NCBI GenBank assembly: GCA_050116035.1
Contig: JASFPJ010000117.1
Location: 1 to 8,941 of the forward strand
Length of the DNA stretch: 8,941 bases
Reading direction: 5' to 3'
From: SOIA01 sp050116035
GTDB taxonomy: Bacteria; Acidobacteriota; Aminicenantia; Aminicenantales; Aminicenantaceae
A program made the translations under genes and the position numbers. Positions 1 to 6,757 of the stretch are shown one piece after another. The stretch's first letter is position 1; each line of letters starts with the position of its first letter. A model generated the notes under the pieces. That model did no database searches. It saw nothing but the letters and a program-made list of their open reading frames with translations, and was not told where the DNA came from.

Positions 1-1862
1 TTCTTCAACGCTCCCCTCGCGTCATCCATGGAACAACAGTCGCCACCAACTCCCTCCTCGAACGGAAGGGCGGGCGGATCGCTCTCATCACAACCAGAGG
101 ATTCGAGGACATTCTGTTTATAGGACGCCAGACAAGGCGTGAGCTTTACAGACTCAAAGGTGAACGACGGGACTTCTTACTCCCCCGCCGTTTCTGTTTC
201 GGAATCGCTGAGAGAATGTCGGCCTCAGGAAAAATCGAGAAAAAAGTCTCCTTAGTCGAACTCCGAGAAATCCTGGATAAAATCAAGAAATTGAACATTG
301 AGGCCGTGGCTCTATCTCTGATCAATTCTTACGCCAATCCCTCCAATGAAAAAATGATTTCAAAAGAACTGAGGAGAAACAAATTCCTCTTTTCGGCTTC
401 AAGCGACATCCTGCCTGAACACCGGGAATATGAGAGAACAGCGACAACAGCCGTGAACACCTATCTCATGCCCGTCATCAGCCGATATCTAGAGGATTTG
501 GGAAAAAAGATGCAGGGAGCAGAGCTCCGGATCATGCAGTCCAACGAGGGATATATCTCCCCATCCAAAGCCAGGTCAGAACCGATAAGGACAGCTCTCT
601 CCGGTCCGGCTGGAGGAGTTGTCGGGGCCTTCCGAGTCGGAAAAGCCGCAGGATTTAAGGATATCATCACATTCGACATGGGAGGGACCTCCTCTGATGT
701 GTCCCTGGTTGACGGAGAAATCAGGAGGACGAATGAGAGTCTGGTGGGGGACTTTCCACTGCGCATCCCGATAATCGACATCCACACAGTCGGTGCTGGG
801 GGAGGATCGATTGCTTTCATGGATAAAGGCGGCTCTCTTCGTGTCGGCCCTCAAAGCGCAGGGGCTGACCCGGGACCAGCATGCTACGGCAAAGGAAGCC
901 TCCCGACTGTCACAGACGCCAACCTGGTTTTAGGGCGTCTCGTCCCCGATTTCTTCCTCGGAGGAAAAATGAAATTATTCCCCGAAAGAAGCCGCGACGC
1001 TCTGGAACGTTTGGCTAAAAAAATCAATAAATCTGTCACTGAAACGGCTGAAGGGATCATTGAGATTGCCAATGCCAATATGCAGAAGGCCATACGAGTG
1101 ATATCCATCGAAAAAGGTTTTGATCCCAGGTATTTCTCCCTGGTTTCCTTTGGAGGGGCGGGCGGAATGCATGCAGTGGATATTTCGTCCAACCTGAAAA
1201 TGCCCAGAGTCGTCGTGCCCAAGAATGCAGGTGTTCTCTCGGCCATGGGTCTTCTCCTGGCTGATTCAATCAAGGACTACTCAAAGTCCATCTTGAAAAC
1301 AGCAGATGAGCTGTCCAAAGAGGAGCTGATAAAACACTTCATGGAATTAGAAAAAAGAGCCTTTGAGGAAATGAAAAAGGACGGTTTTGGAGAAGAAGAC
1401 ATCCGCATCTCTCCTTTCCTCGACCTCAGGTATTTCGGCCAGTCTTATGAAATCACACTCCCTTACTTTCCTAGGAGCACTCGCCCATCCTCTTTTATTT
1501 CCGATTTTCATAAGGCCCACAAAAAACTCTATTCTTACCATCATGAACAGAGACCCGTGGAAATCGTCAATATCCGTGTCAAATCCGTGGGCGCAGGAAA
1601 AAAAATCAAGCTAAAAAAAATGCCTCTCCATGGCATAAACCCTGAGAAGGCGTTGATAAAAAGACAAGCTATCCATTATAAAGGAAAATCATACATGGCT
1701 TTGGTATTCGATAGAGCCTTCCTTTTGCCAGGAAACAAGATGCAAGGTCCGGCCTTGATTGCGGATGCTGAATCCACAACATTCCTTCCCCCGGCTTATG
1801 CACTGGTAGTGGATGTCTTTTTAAACCTTATCATTCAAAGGAAAAACAAGCCTCATGGATAA
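1..1862 (+). CDS. hyuA: Hydantoinase/oxoprolinase subunit A (HyuA), 5'-partial
   Basis: The reading frame is open from nt 3 to the TAA at 1860-1862, giving 619 visible residues. The first in-frame ATG (216) is internal, because the family motif HGTTVATNS already lies upstream at nt 27-53. By comparison with a usual HyuA of about 650-700 residues, roughly 50-60 N-terminal residues lie outside the window. Visible ASKHA-type nucleotide-binding signatures (numbered from nt 3) are GPAGGVVGA from residue 201, DMGGTSSD from 225, DIHTVGAGGGS from 259 and GADPGPACYG at 287-296, with FGGAGGMHA and VVPKNAGVLSAMG further on. All are intact and in the usual order (Hydantoinase_A N-terminal, then main domain). 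Family members are cytoplasmic ATP-dependent subunits that pair with HyuB to hydrolyse hydantoins or 5-oxoproline, or to carboxylate acetone/acetophenone. Sequence alone does not settle the substrate. hyuB overlaps its 3' end by 8 nt, so the two are almost certainly co-translated. Confidence 0.95.
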   Translation, partial: LQRSPRVIHGTTVATNSLLERKGGRIALITTRGFEDILFIGRQTRRELYRLKGERRDFLLPRRFCFGIAERMSASGKIEKKVSLVELREILDKIKKLNIEAVALSLINSYANPSNEKMISKELRRNKFLFSASSDILPEHREYERTATTAVNTYLMPVISRYLEDLGKKMQGAELRIMQSNEGYISPSKARSEPIRTALSGPAGGVVGAFRVGKAAGFKDIITFDMGGTSSDVSLVDGEIRRTNESLVGDFPLRIPIIDIHTVGAGGGSIAFMDKGGSLRVGPQSAGADPGPACYGKGSLPTVTDANLVLGRLVPDFFLGGKMKLFPERSRDALERLAKKINKSVTETAEGIIEIANANMQKAIRVISIEKGFDPRYFSLVSFGGAGGMHAVDISSNLKMPRVVVPKNAGVLSAMGLLLADSIKDYSKSILKTADELSKEELIKHFMELEKRAFEEMKKDGFGEEDIRISPFLDLRYFGQSYEITLPYFPRSTRPSSFISDFHKAHKKLYSYHHEQRPVEIVNIRVKSVGAGKKIKLKKMPLHGINPEKALIKRQAIHYKGKSYMALVFDRAFLLPGNKMQGPALIADAESTTFLPPAYALVVDVFLNLIIQRKNKPHG

Positions 1863-3420
1863 ATTCGATCCTATTGAACTCGAACTGTTCAAGAATCTGT
1901 TCGTTTCGGTCTCTGAGGAAATGGGAGCCGTGCTGGGACGAACTTCTCTCTCGCCGAATATCAAGGAAAGAAAAGACTTCTCCTGCGCCCTCTTTGACCG
2001 GCAGGGAGAAACCTTTGCTCAGGGTTCACACATCCCGGTTCACCTCGGAGCCATGCCTCTTTCGGTTCAAGCCTCTCTGCAAGCCGTTGATTTTGAAGAA
2101 GAAGATTTAGTGATTCTTAATGACCCTTATAGAGGAGGGACGCACCTCCCGGATATCACCTGCATCTCCCCTGTCTTTGTCGATAAAAAGCTTGTCTTTT
2201 TTGTCGCCAACCGCGCTCATCACTCGGATGTCGGGGGGATGACGCCCGGCTCCATGCCGCTGGCCACAGAGATTTTTCAGGAGGGGATGATCATCCCACC
2301 CGTGAAGCTCATCCAGAAGCGGAAACTACGAACCGAAATCCTCGACCTGATCCTGGCCAATGTCCGGACTCCCGAAGAACGACAAGGAGACCTCCTCGCC
2401 CAGATCGCAGCCAACGAGAAAGGAAAGCAGAGGTTAGAGGAAATCATAGGCAAGTATGGATTGAAAAAGATACTCCACTATACACGCTTGATTCCGGCTT
2501 ATACAGAAAAAATACTCAGAGAAACCATAAAGAATATTCCTGACGGCACATTTACTTTCTCCGACTGCATGGACGATGACGGAATTACGGATGAGCCCAT
2601 CAAAATAGGGGTCGAGATCATCATCCAGAAGGATGAAGCCACGATCGATTTCAGCTCGTCATCCAACCAAGTCCAGGGAAGCGTGAACGCTAATTTCGCT
2701 GTCACCACCTCCGCGGTTCTGTATGTCTTCCGCTGCCTTGTGGAGGAAGATATTCCTTTCAACACGGGTTTGATGAGGCCGCTCAAGATCATCGCTCGTC
2801 GAGGGTCGGTCCTCGACGCCCAGCATCCGGCCGCCACAGCCGGAGGGAACGTAGAAACGTCCCAGCGGATCGTGGATGTTCTCCTGGGCGCACTCTCCAA
2901 AGCCATTCCTGAAAAAATTCCGGCCGCCAGCTCAGGCACTATGAACAACGTGGCTTTTGGCGGTTATGACCCCATAAAAGAGAGAAACTTTGCCTATTAC
3001 GAGACAATCGGAGGAGGCATGGGTGCGGGCTCTGACTCCTCCGGGATCAGCGGAGTCCACACGCACATGACCAATTCTCTCAACACGCCTCTGGAGGCAC
3101 TCGAGAATTATCTTCCGCTTAAAATCAAGAGATATGGGCTCCGCAGAGGCTCAGGAGGAAAAGGCCTGCATGACGGAGGCGAAGGGATCGTCCGCGAATA
3201 CGAATTCCACATTCCCGCTCAAGTCACCATCATTTCTGAACGACGAACATTCAGCCCCTACGGAATTCAGGGTGGGAAAAGCGGGAAAAAAGGAAAGAAC
3301 ACTCTTATCTCCAAAGGTAAAAAGATTCATTTAAGATCCAAATGCAACATAAAGGTCCAGCCAGGAGACGTTCTGCGTGTCGAGACTCCTGGAGGCGGAG
3401 GATATGGCCGGAAAAAATAA
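1855..3420 (+). CDS. hyuB: Hydantoinase/oxoprolinase subunit B (HyuB)
   Basis: This is a 521-residue protein of full family length. The ATG at 1855 is preceded by AAAGGA at 1837-1842 (12-nt spacer) and lies within the end of hyuA. Conserved blocks are NDPYRGGTHLPD at residues 89-100, RAHHSDVGG at 120-128, EGMIIPPVKL shortly after, a GGGMGAGSDSSG block near the middle of the C-terminal half, and the typical carboxyl end PGGGGYG. The His/Asp-rich motifs are those conserved throughout the Hydantoinase_B family and probably build the catalytic or metal site. It is expected to form a cytoplasmic heteromer with HyuA, in which HyuA activates the substrate with ATP and HyuB completes ring opening or carboxylation. 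No acetone-carboxylase-type small third subunit follows, which makes a hydantoinase or oxoprolinase role more likely than ketone carboxylation, though this is inference. The last codons overlap the start of the transporter gene. Confidence 0.96.
   Translation: MDKFDPIELELFKNLFVSVSEEMGAVLGRTSLSPNIKERKDFSCALFDRQGETFAQGSHIPVHLGAMPLSVQASLQAVDFEEEDLVILNDPYRGGTHLPDITCISPVFVDKKLVFFVANRAHHSDVGGMTPGSMPLATEIFQEGMIIPPVKLIQKRKLRTEILDLILANVRTPEERQGDLLAQIAANEKGKQRLEEIIGKYGLKKILHYTRLIPAYTEKILRETIKNIPDGTFTFSDCMDDDGITDEPIKIGVEIIIQKDEATIDFSSSSNQVQGSVNANFAVTTSAVLYVFRCLVEEDIPFNTGLMRPLKIIARRGSVLDAQHPAATAGGNVETSQRIVDVLLGALSKAIPEKIPAASSGTMNNVAFGGYDPIKERNFAYYETIGGGMGAGSDSSGISGVHTHMTNSLNTPLEALENYLPLKIKRYGLRRGSGGKGLHDGGEGIVREYEFHIPAQVTIISERRTFSPYGIQGGKSGKKGKNTLISKGKKIHLRSKCNIKVQPGDVLRVETPGGGGYGRKK
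3391..3395 (+). promoter_or_regulatory. Shine-Dalgarno for the transporter, inside hyuB
   Basis: GGAGG sits 8 nt before the ATG at 3404 and fixes that start over the in-frame GTG at 3377. The same bases are the glycine codons (gga ggc gga gga) of the conserved HyuB C-terminal PGGGGYG motif. The ribosome-binding site is thus embedded in a conserved coding motif, and the two genes are probably translationally coupled. Confidence 0.75.
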
Positions 3421-4612
3421 AAAATCCTCTTATGGTCCGGGCTTTTTGGTCACCGCCGCGTTCATCGGGCCCGGAACCGTAACGACTTGCTCGCTGGCTG
3501 GCGCACAGTTTGGCTACACATTGATTTTTGCGCTTGTTTTTGCCACTGTCACGACGATCATCCTCCAGGGAATGACAGGAAGGCTCAGCTTAGGCTCCAA
3601 TCATGACCTCGCTCAATCACTCAGAGAATTTCCGCAGAGCCGAACGACCAGGGCTGTATTCATCGTCCTCACGCTCTCTTCGATCACTTTCGGCTGTGCC
3701 GCTTATGAAGCCGGAAACATCATCGGCGGCACTCTTGGGCTGGAGACGGTCACATCCATTCCTCATAAATACTGGGTCGCCCTCATCTCTTTGCTCGCTG
3801 TTCTCATCCTGGGCCTGGGAAAATACAAGCTGGTGGAAAAACTCTTAATCTTTCTTGTGTTCCTGATGAGTGTTTCCTTTCTCACAACTCTCATCATCAT
3901 CAAACCCAATCTCCTCTCCCTCCTGAAAGGGATGGTTCCTTCCTTCCCGAATAATTCTCTCTATCTCATCCTCGCGCTCGTCGGGACGACTGTGGTCCCC
4001 TACAATCTTTTTCTCCATTCCGCGGCGGTTAAAGAAAAATGGAACACAGTGACCGACCTAAAAAAAGTCAAAAAAGACCTTCTTCTCTCCATCACACTCG
4101 GCGGAATCATCTCTATCTCGATTGTCATGACTTCAGCTGTGGCATTCTATGAGAAAGGGCTGACTCCCGAGGATGGAATTCAACTGGCCCAGCAGCTCAA
4201 ACCACTTTTCGGCACATTCACCAATTTCCTGTTCGGCCTGGGTTTTTTCGCTGCGGGGATGAGTTCCGCCCTGACAGCGCCGTATGCAGCGGCATTCGCC
4301 TCGTCCGGTGTCCTGGGCTGGAAGGGAGGGCCAGATTCGAAAAAGTTCAAAGGAGTCTGGCTTGGAGTCATTATTGTTGGATTCATTGTTTCCAGCCTGA
4401 ACCTTAAACCTCTGACTGTCATCGTTTTTGCCCAGGCGGCGAACGGAATCGTCCTTCCAGTGGCTTCTATCTTTCTGCTCATTGTGCTGAATAACCGGCA
4501 GAGAATGAGAGAATTGGCCAACAATATCCAACAGAACATACTCGGCACTCTGATTGTCCTGATAGTGACTTGTCTGGGGCTGTGGAATATTGTTAAACTC
4601 TTCTTGAAATAG
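3404..4612 (+). CDS. NRAMP-fold membrane transporter with non-canonical metal site
   Basis: The protein has 402 residues and about 11 hydrophobic segments, consistent with the SLC11/NRAMP (LeuT-like) fold. ATG 3404 is chosen for its GGAGG site; the in-frame GTG at 3377 would add nine residues with no better signal. TM1 reads FIGPGTVTTCSLAGAQFGY (residues 20-38), matching the family pattern IDPGNxxTxxxAGAxFGY but with the metal-binding Asp replaced by Gly22 and Asn by Thr25. TM6 reads GTTVVPYNLFLHS (194-206) against the usual GATVMPHNLYLHS, so the Met ligand is Val198, the Ala position is Thr195 and the His is Tyr200. All four usual transition-metal coordination positions are therefore changed, while the fold motifs remain. 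It overlaps hyuB by 17 nt and is probably the last gene of that operon. Classical Mn/Fe uptake is unlikely. Mg, another cation, or an organic solute linked to HyuAB are alternatives. Membrane protein assignment is sure; the substrate is not. Confidence 0.88.
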   Translation: MAGKNKKSSYGPGFLVTAAFIGPGTVTTCSLAGAQFGYTLIFALVFATVTTIILQGMTGRLSLGSNHDLAQSLREFPQSRTTRAVFIVLTLSSITFGCAAYEAGNIIGGTLGLETVTSIPHKYWVALISLLAVLILGLGKYKLVEKLLIFLVFLMSVSFLTTLIIIKPNLLSLLKGMVPSFPNNSLYLILALVGTTVVPYNLFLHSAAVKEKWNTVTDLKKVKKDLLLSITLGGIISISIVMTSAVAFYEKGLTPEDGIQLAQQLKPLFGTFTNFLFGLGFFAAGMSSALTAPYAAAFASSGVLGWKGGPDSKKFKGVWLGVIIVGFIVSSLNLKPLTVIVFAQAANGIVLPVASIFLLIVLNNRQRMRELANNIQQNILGTLIVLIVTCLGLWNIVKLFLK

Positions 4613-4725
4613 GTGCGACCCATTTTATCAAACCACAAAAAATGTCTAGTCATGAAGCTGACAGAGTATTGGGGAAGACTACCATTCCAAACGACTAAAC
4701 CAGTAGCGGATGGAAAGAATGCTCA

Positions 4726-4752
4726 TTCATGGATTATTCCATTGAAGCTTTT
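4726..4752 (+). terminator. Weak terminator-like hairpin after the hyu cluster
   Basis: The inverted repeat ATGGA-TTAT-TCCAT (4729-4742) extends to TTCATGGA/TCCATTGAA with a single bulged T. It is followed by TTTT at 4749-4752. It lies 114 nt after the transporter stop and before the promoter-like box of the next gene, the expected place for an operon end. The stem is AT-rich and the T-run short, so it may be inefficient or coincidental. Confidence 0.25.
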
Positions 4753-4786
4753 CGAGTAAAAAAGGAATATTTCTGGACGAGGATTG

Positions 4787-4792
4787 TATAAT
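4787..4792 (+). promoter_or_regulatory. -10 box (TATAAT) for the DUF4139 gene
   Basis: This is a perfect TATAAT about 75 nt upstream of the ATG at 4866. No good -35 hexamer is found at 16-18 nt spacing (GGAATA at 17) and there is no TGn extension, so activity may need an activator or the match may be chance. Transcription would start near 4799, giving a leader of about 65 nt. The 253-nt spacer (4613-4865) otherwise shows no convincing gene. Confidence 0.35.
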
Positions 4793-4852
4793 AGGAGGTA
4801 AGCTATTTGGTCCTCGATTGAGAGAAAATAAATTGAGCCGTCTCTTCAATAT

Positions 4853-4861
4853 AAAGGAGGT
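4853..4861 (+). promoter_or_regulatory. Strong Shine-Dalgarno that sets the DUF4139 start
   Basis: AAAGGAGGT is close to full complementarity with the 16S 3' end and lies 4 nt before ATG 4866. It rules out the longer in-frame TTG start at 4818, which has no adjacent site and would spoil the signal peptide. Confidence 0.85.
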
Positions 4862-4865
4862 CATC

Positions 4866-6518
4866 ATGAACAAAAGACAATTTCCAGTTTTGATTATCGT
4901 CTTGCTGCTGTTCACAGGAAGCCTTGTTTCAGAAGAGATCGCCGCTAAAAGCTCGATATCTTCGGTAACGATTTATCCTGACCGGGCAACCATTGTCAGA
5001 GATGTGGACTTAACCATAGGCTCGGGCACGCATTCGGTTATCTTTGAGAATCTACCGGTGACTTTGATCCCCAATTCGCTCCGTGTGTCAGGAAAAGGAA
5101 CCGCGGTTGTTAAAGTCGTGGGCCTCGATTTAACGACTCAGTATTTGGAATTCGCGCTCCTTCCGGAAGTCAAGAAACTCCAGGCTGAGATCGACGCCCA
5201 AGAGCTGAAAATGAGAAAAACATCCAACAAGATAGAAATCCTTAACACCCAGGAAAAATTTCTCAAATCCATCGAATCAACCAATGCGGCGCAGGCGTCC
5301 CAGGAAATCATGCTCGGAAAGCCAGATACGCAGAGCTGGGAAAGAGTCCTCAACTTTTTGGCGAATAAGCTTTCAGAAGTCAAAAAAGGAATACTTGAGC
5401 AAAGTCAGATTCTGAAAGACCAGAAAGTCAAACTCGATGCGCTCAAAAAGAAATTGAATTCCATGAGACCCCAGCAATCCACACAGAGCCGCAATGTAAA
5501 CGTAATCCTGGAAGCCGCACGGGCGGGTCAATTCAAGCTCAGCCTCTCGTACACGGTCATGCGAGCTAGATGGAACCCGCTCTACACAATGAGAGCCTTG
5601 CCAGATTCTTCAGAAATTGAATTCGCCATGTCCGCGAATATCCAGCAAAGAAGTGGAGAAAACTGGGAAAACACAAATGCCCTTCTCTCCACCGCCTCTC
5701 CCGCCCTCTCGACAAATCCACCCGTGCTGTATCCCTGGATTCTGGACCTTTATGTCCCCAGGCCTGAACAGACAAGGAAAGCCGCAAGAGTCGTGGGTGG
5801 AGTTGTCGGTGGTGTTCGTCCCGAAGCGCCCAAAGTTGAAGCGCCTTTGGAGGAAGCAGAGATGATGGATGCGGAAATGGCCACAGCCGGTATTGTCGAA
5901 ACCGGCATCAACCTCAACTTCGCCATCAAAAAGAATGTCCAGATTCCAAGCGACGGTGCGCCTCATAAAGTCCCGATAGACACTCAGAATATAAAAGTGG
6001 ATTATGATTACATATCTATCCCCAAGCTTAAAGAAGCCGCATTCCTCAGGGCTAAACTCCGCAATACTCTTCCCTACCCGCTCCTCTCCGGTTCGGCTGA
6101 CCTGTTCGTGATCCAGGATTTCATCGGCTCGACAAAAGTTCCTTTTATAGCCAAAGATGAAGAAACGAAGGTGTTCTTCGGCGAGGACAGACAGATCAGG
6201 ATCAAACACGAACGCACCAAAAAGGAAACAAGCCCACCCGGATTTTTAGGAAAAAACGAGCGTATCAAGCTCGCCTACAAGATAACTGTTCAAAACCTGC
6301 GGAACAATAAAGTCAACATCGAAATTCTCGACCAGCTTCCCATCAGCCAGAATACCAAGATCGAAATAAAAGACCAGACAATCACTCCAGCCCCATCCAA
6401 GAAGGACGAAAAGGGCCTTCTCAGATGGACGCTGGCTCTTGAGCCCAAGGAAAAGAAAGAAATCATTATCATGTTCACCATCGAATACCCGAAAGGCGCC
6501 ACCATCAGAGGGATATAG
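4866..6518 (+). CDS. Exported DUF4140/DUF4139 (MuiA-like) protein with coiled coil
   Basis: The protein has 550 residues from an ATG with a near-perfect ribosome-binding site. The N-terminus MNKRQFPVLIIVLLLF followed by TGSLVS is a Sec-type signal peptide, with probable cleavage around residues 22-27; there is no clear lipobox Cys. Residues about 31-95 (SVTIYPDRATIVRDVDL onward) match the DUF4140 N-terminal domain. Two charged helical stretches, about 98-138 and 160-200, look like an antiparallel coiled coil. From about residue 225 the DUF4139 domain begins (YTVMRARWNPLY, then QQRSGENWENTNALLSTASP) and runs to the end (EPKEKKEIIIMFTIEYPKG). It is interrupted near residues 309-345 by a Gly-rich and then acidic linker (VVGGVVGGV, EEAEMMDAEMATAG). 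Proteins of this architecture are called mucoidy inhibitor A-like after a poorly characterised family; the molecular role is unknown. It probably acts in the periplasm or at the cell surface. Spacers on both sides suggest a single-gene transcript. Confidence 0.88.
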   Translation: MNKRQFPVLIIVLLLFTGSLVSEEIAAKSSISSVTIYPDRATIVRDVDLTIGSGTHSVIFENLPVTLIPNSLRVSGKGTAVVKVVGLDLTTQYLEFALLPEVKKLQAEIDAQELKMRKTSNKIEILNTQEKFLKSIESTNAAQASQEIMLGKPDTQSWERVLNFLANKLSEVKKGILEQSQILKDQKVKLDALKKKLNSMRPQQSTQSRNVNVILEAARAGQFKLSLSYTVMRARWNPLYTMRALPDSSEIEFAMSANIQQRSGENWENTNALLSTASPALSTNPPVLYPWILDLYVPRPEQTRKAARVVGGVVGGVRPEAPKVEAPLEEAEMMDAEMATAGIVETGINLNFAIKKNVQIPSDGAPHKVPIDTQNIKVDYDYISIPKLKEAAFLRAKLRNTLPYPLLSGSADLFVIQDFIGSTKVPFIAKDEETKVFFGEDRQIRIKHERTKKETSPPGFLGKNERIKLAYKITVQNLRNNKVNIEILDQLPISQNTKIEIKDQTITPAPSKKDEKGLLRWTLALEPKEKKEIIIMFTIEYPKGATIRGI

Positions 6519-6718
6519 GGCAAAACCTTCTGAAATATCAATCGGGTCAGGACAGGCATCCGAACCATTTCTTGTGGTCCCTTTTTCTTCTGAGATACAT
6601 CTGCATCAAATCCACCTATGTATAAAAGGACTCATTCTTCAGGATGCAGAAAAATGGATTTTTAACACTCATTTAAGACTTGATTAGAAAAGCAAATCCT
6701 GCGATACTTTTCCTGAGG

Positions 6719-6730
6719 TTGACATATATT
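6719..6730 (+). promoter_or_regulatory. Promoter-like TTGACA-TATATT before the dehydratase gene
   Basis: A consensus -35 hexamer TTGACA (6719-6724) directly abuts a -10-like TATATT (6725-6730). They cannot serve the same promoter at this spacing. TTGACA has no acceptable -10 16-18 nt downstream (GAATGG at 17), and TATATT has only a weak -35 (CGATAC) upstream. A start near 6737 from TATATT would give a leader of about 20 nt containing the GGGAG site. The rest of the 6519-6757 spacer contains no convincing gene or strong terminator. Confidence 0.25.
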
Positions 6731-6757
6731 ACTCAAATGGGGAATGGGAGTTAATAA

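Noticed and set aside
216..230. ATG 216 as the start of hyuA
   Set aside because: The frame is open upstream to the window edge and encodes the conserved HGTTVATNS and ALITTRGF-like motifs of the family, so 216 is an internal Met.
4642..4698. 18-codon open frame in the spacer after the transporter
   Set aside because: No ribosome-binding site precedes it (A-rich, no GGAG), and the peptide has no features.
4793..4821. AGGAGGT at 4793-4799 as the site for an upstream start or leader peptide
   Set aside because: The nearest start (TTG 4807) stops after four codons, and TTG 4818 is 18 nt away. It overlaps the transcription start expected from TATAAT and is probably coincidental.
5610..6209. Minus-strand 199-codon open frame opposite the DUF4139 gene
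   Set aside because: It lies wholly inside a well-supported + strand gene and its translation shows no recognisable domain.
6564..6586. ACCA/TGGT hairpin followed by CCCTTTTT as a terminator of the DUF4139 gene
   Set aside because: Only a 4-bp stem with a 7-nt loop, too weak to call.
6618..6665. 15-codon open frame MYKRTHSSGCRKMDF before the dehydratase
   Set aside because: No ribosome-binding site and no sign of coding constraint. It also has no run of codons for one amino acid as in a leader attenuator.
6640..6701. CAGGAT ... ATCCTG inverted repeat upstream of the dehydratase
   Set aside because: Six-base arms separated by 50 nt are expected by chance. No extended symmetry supports an operator or riboswitch.
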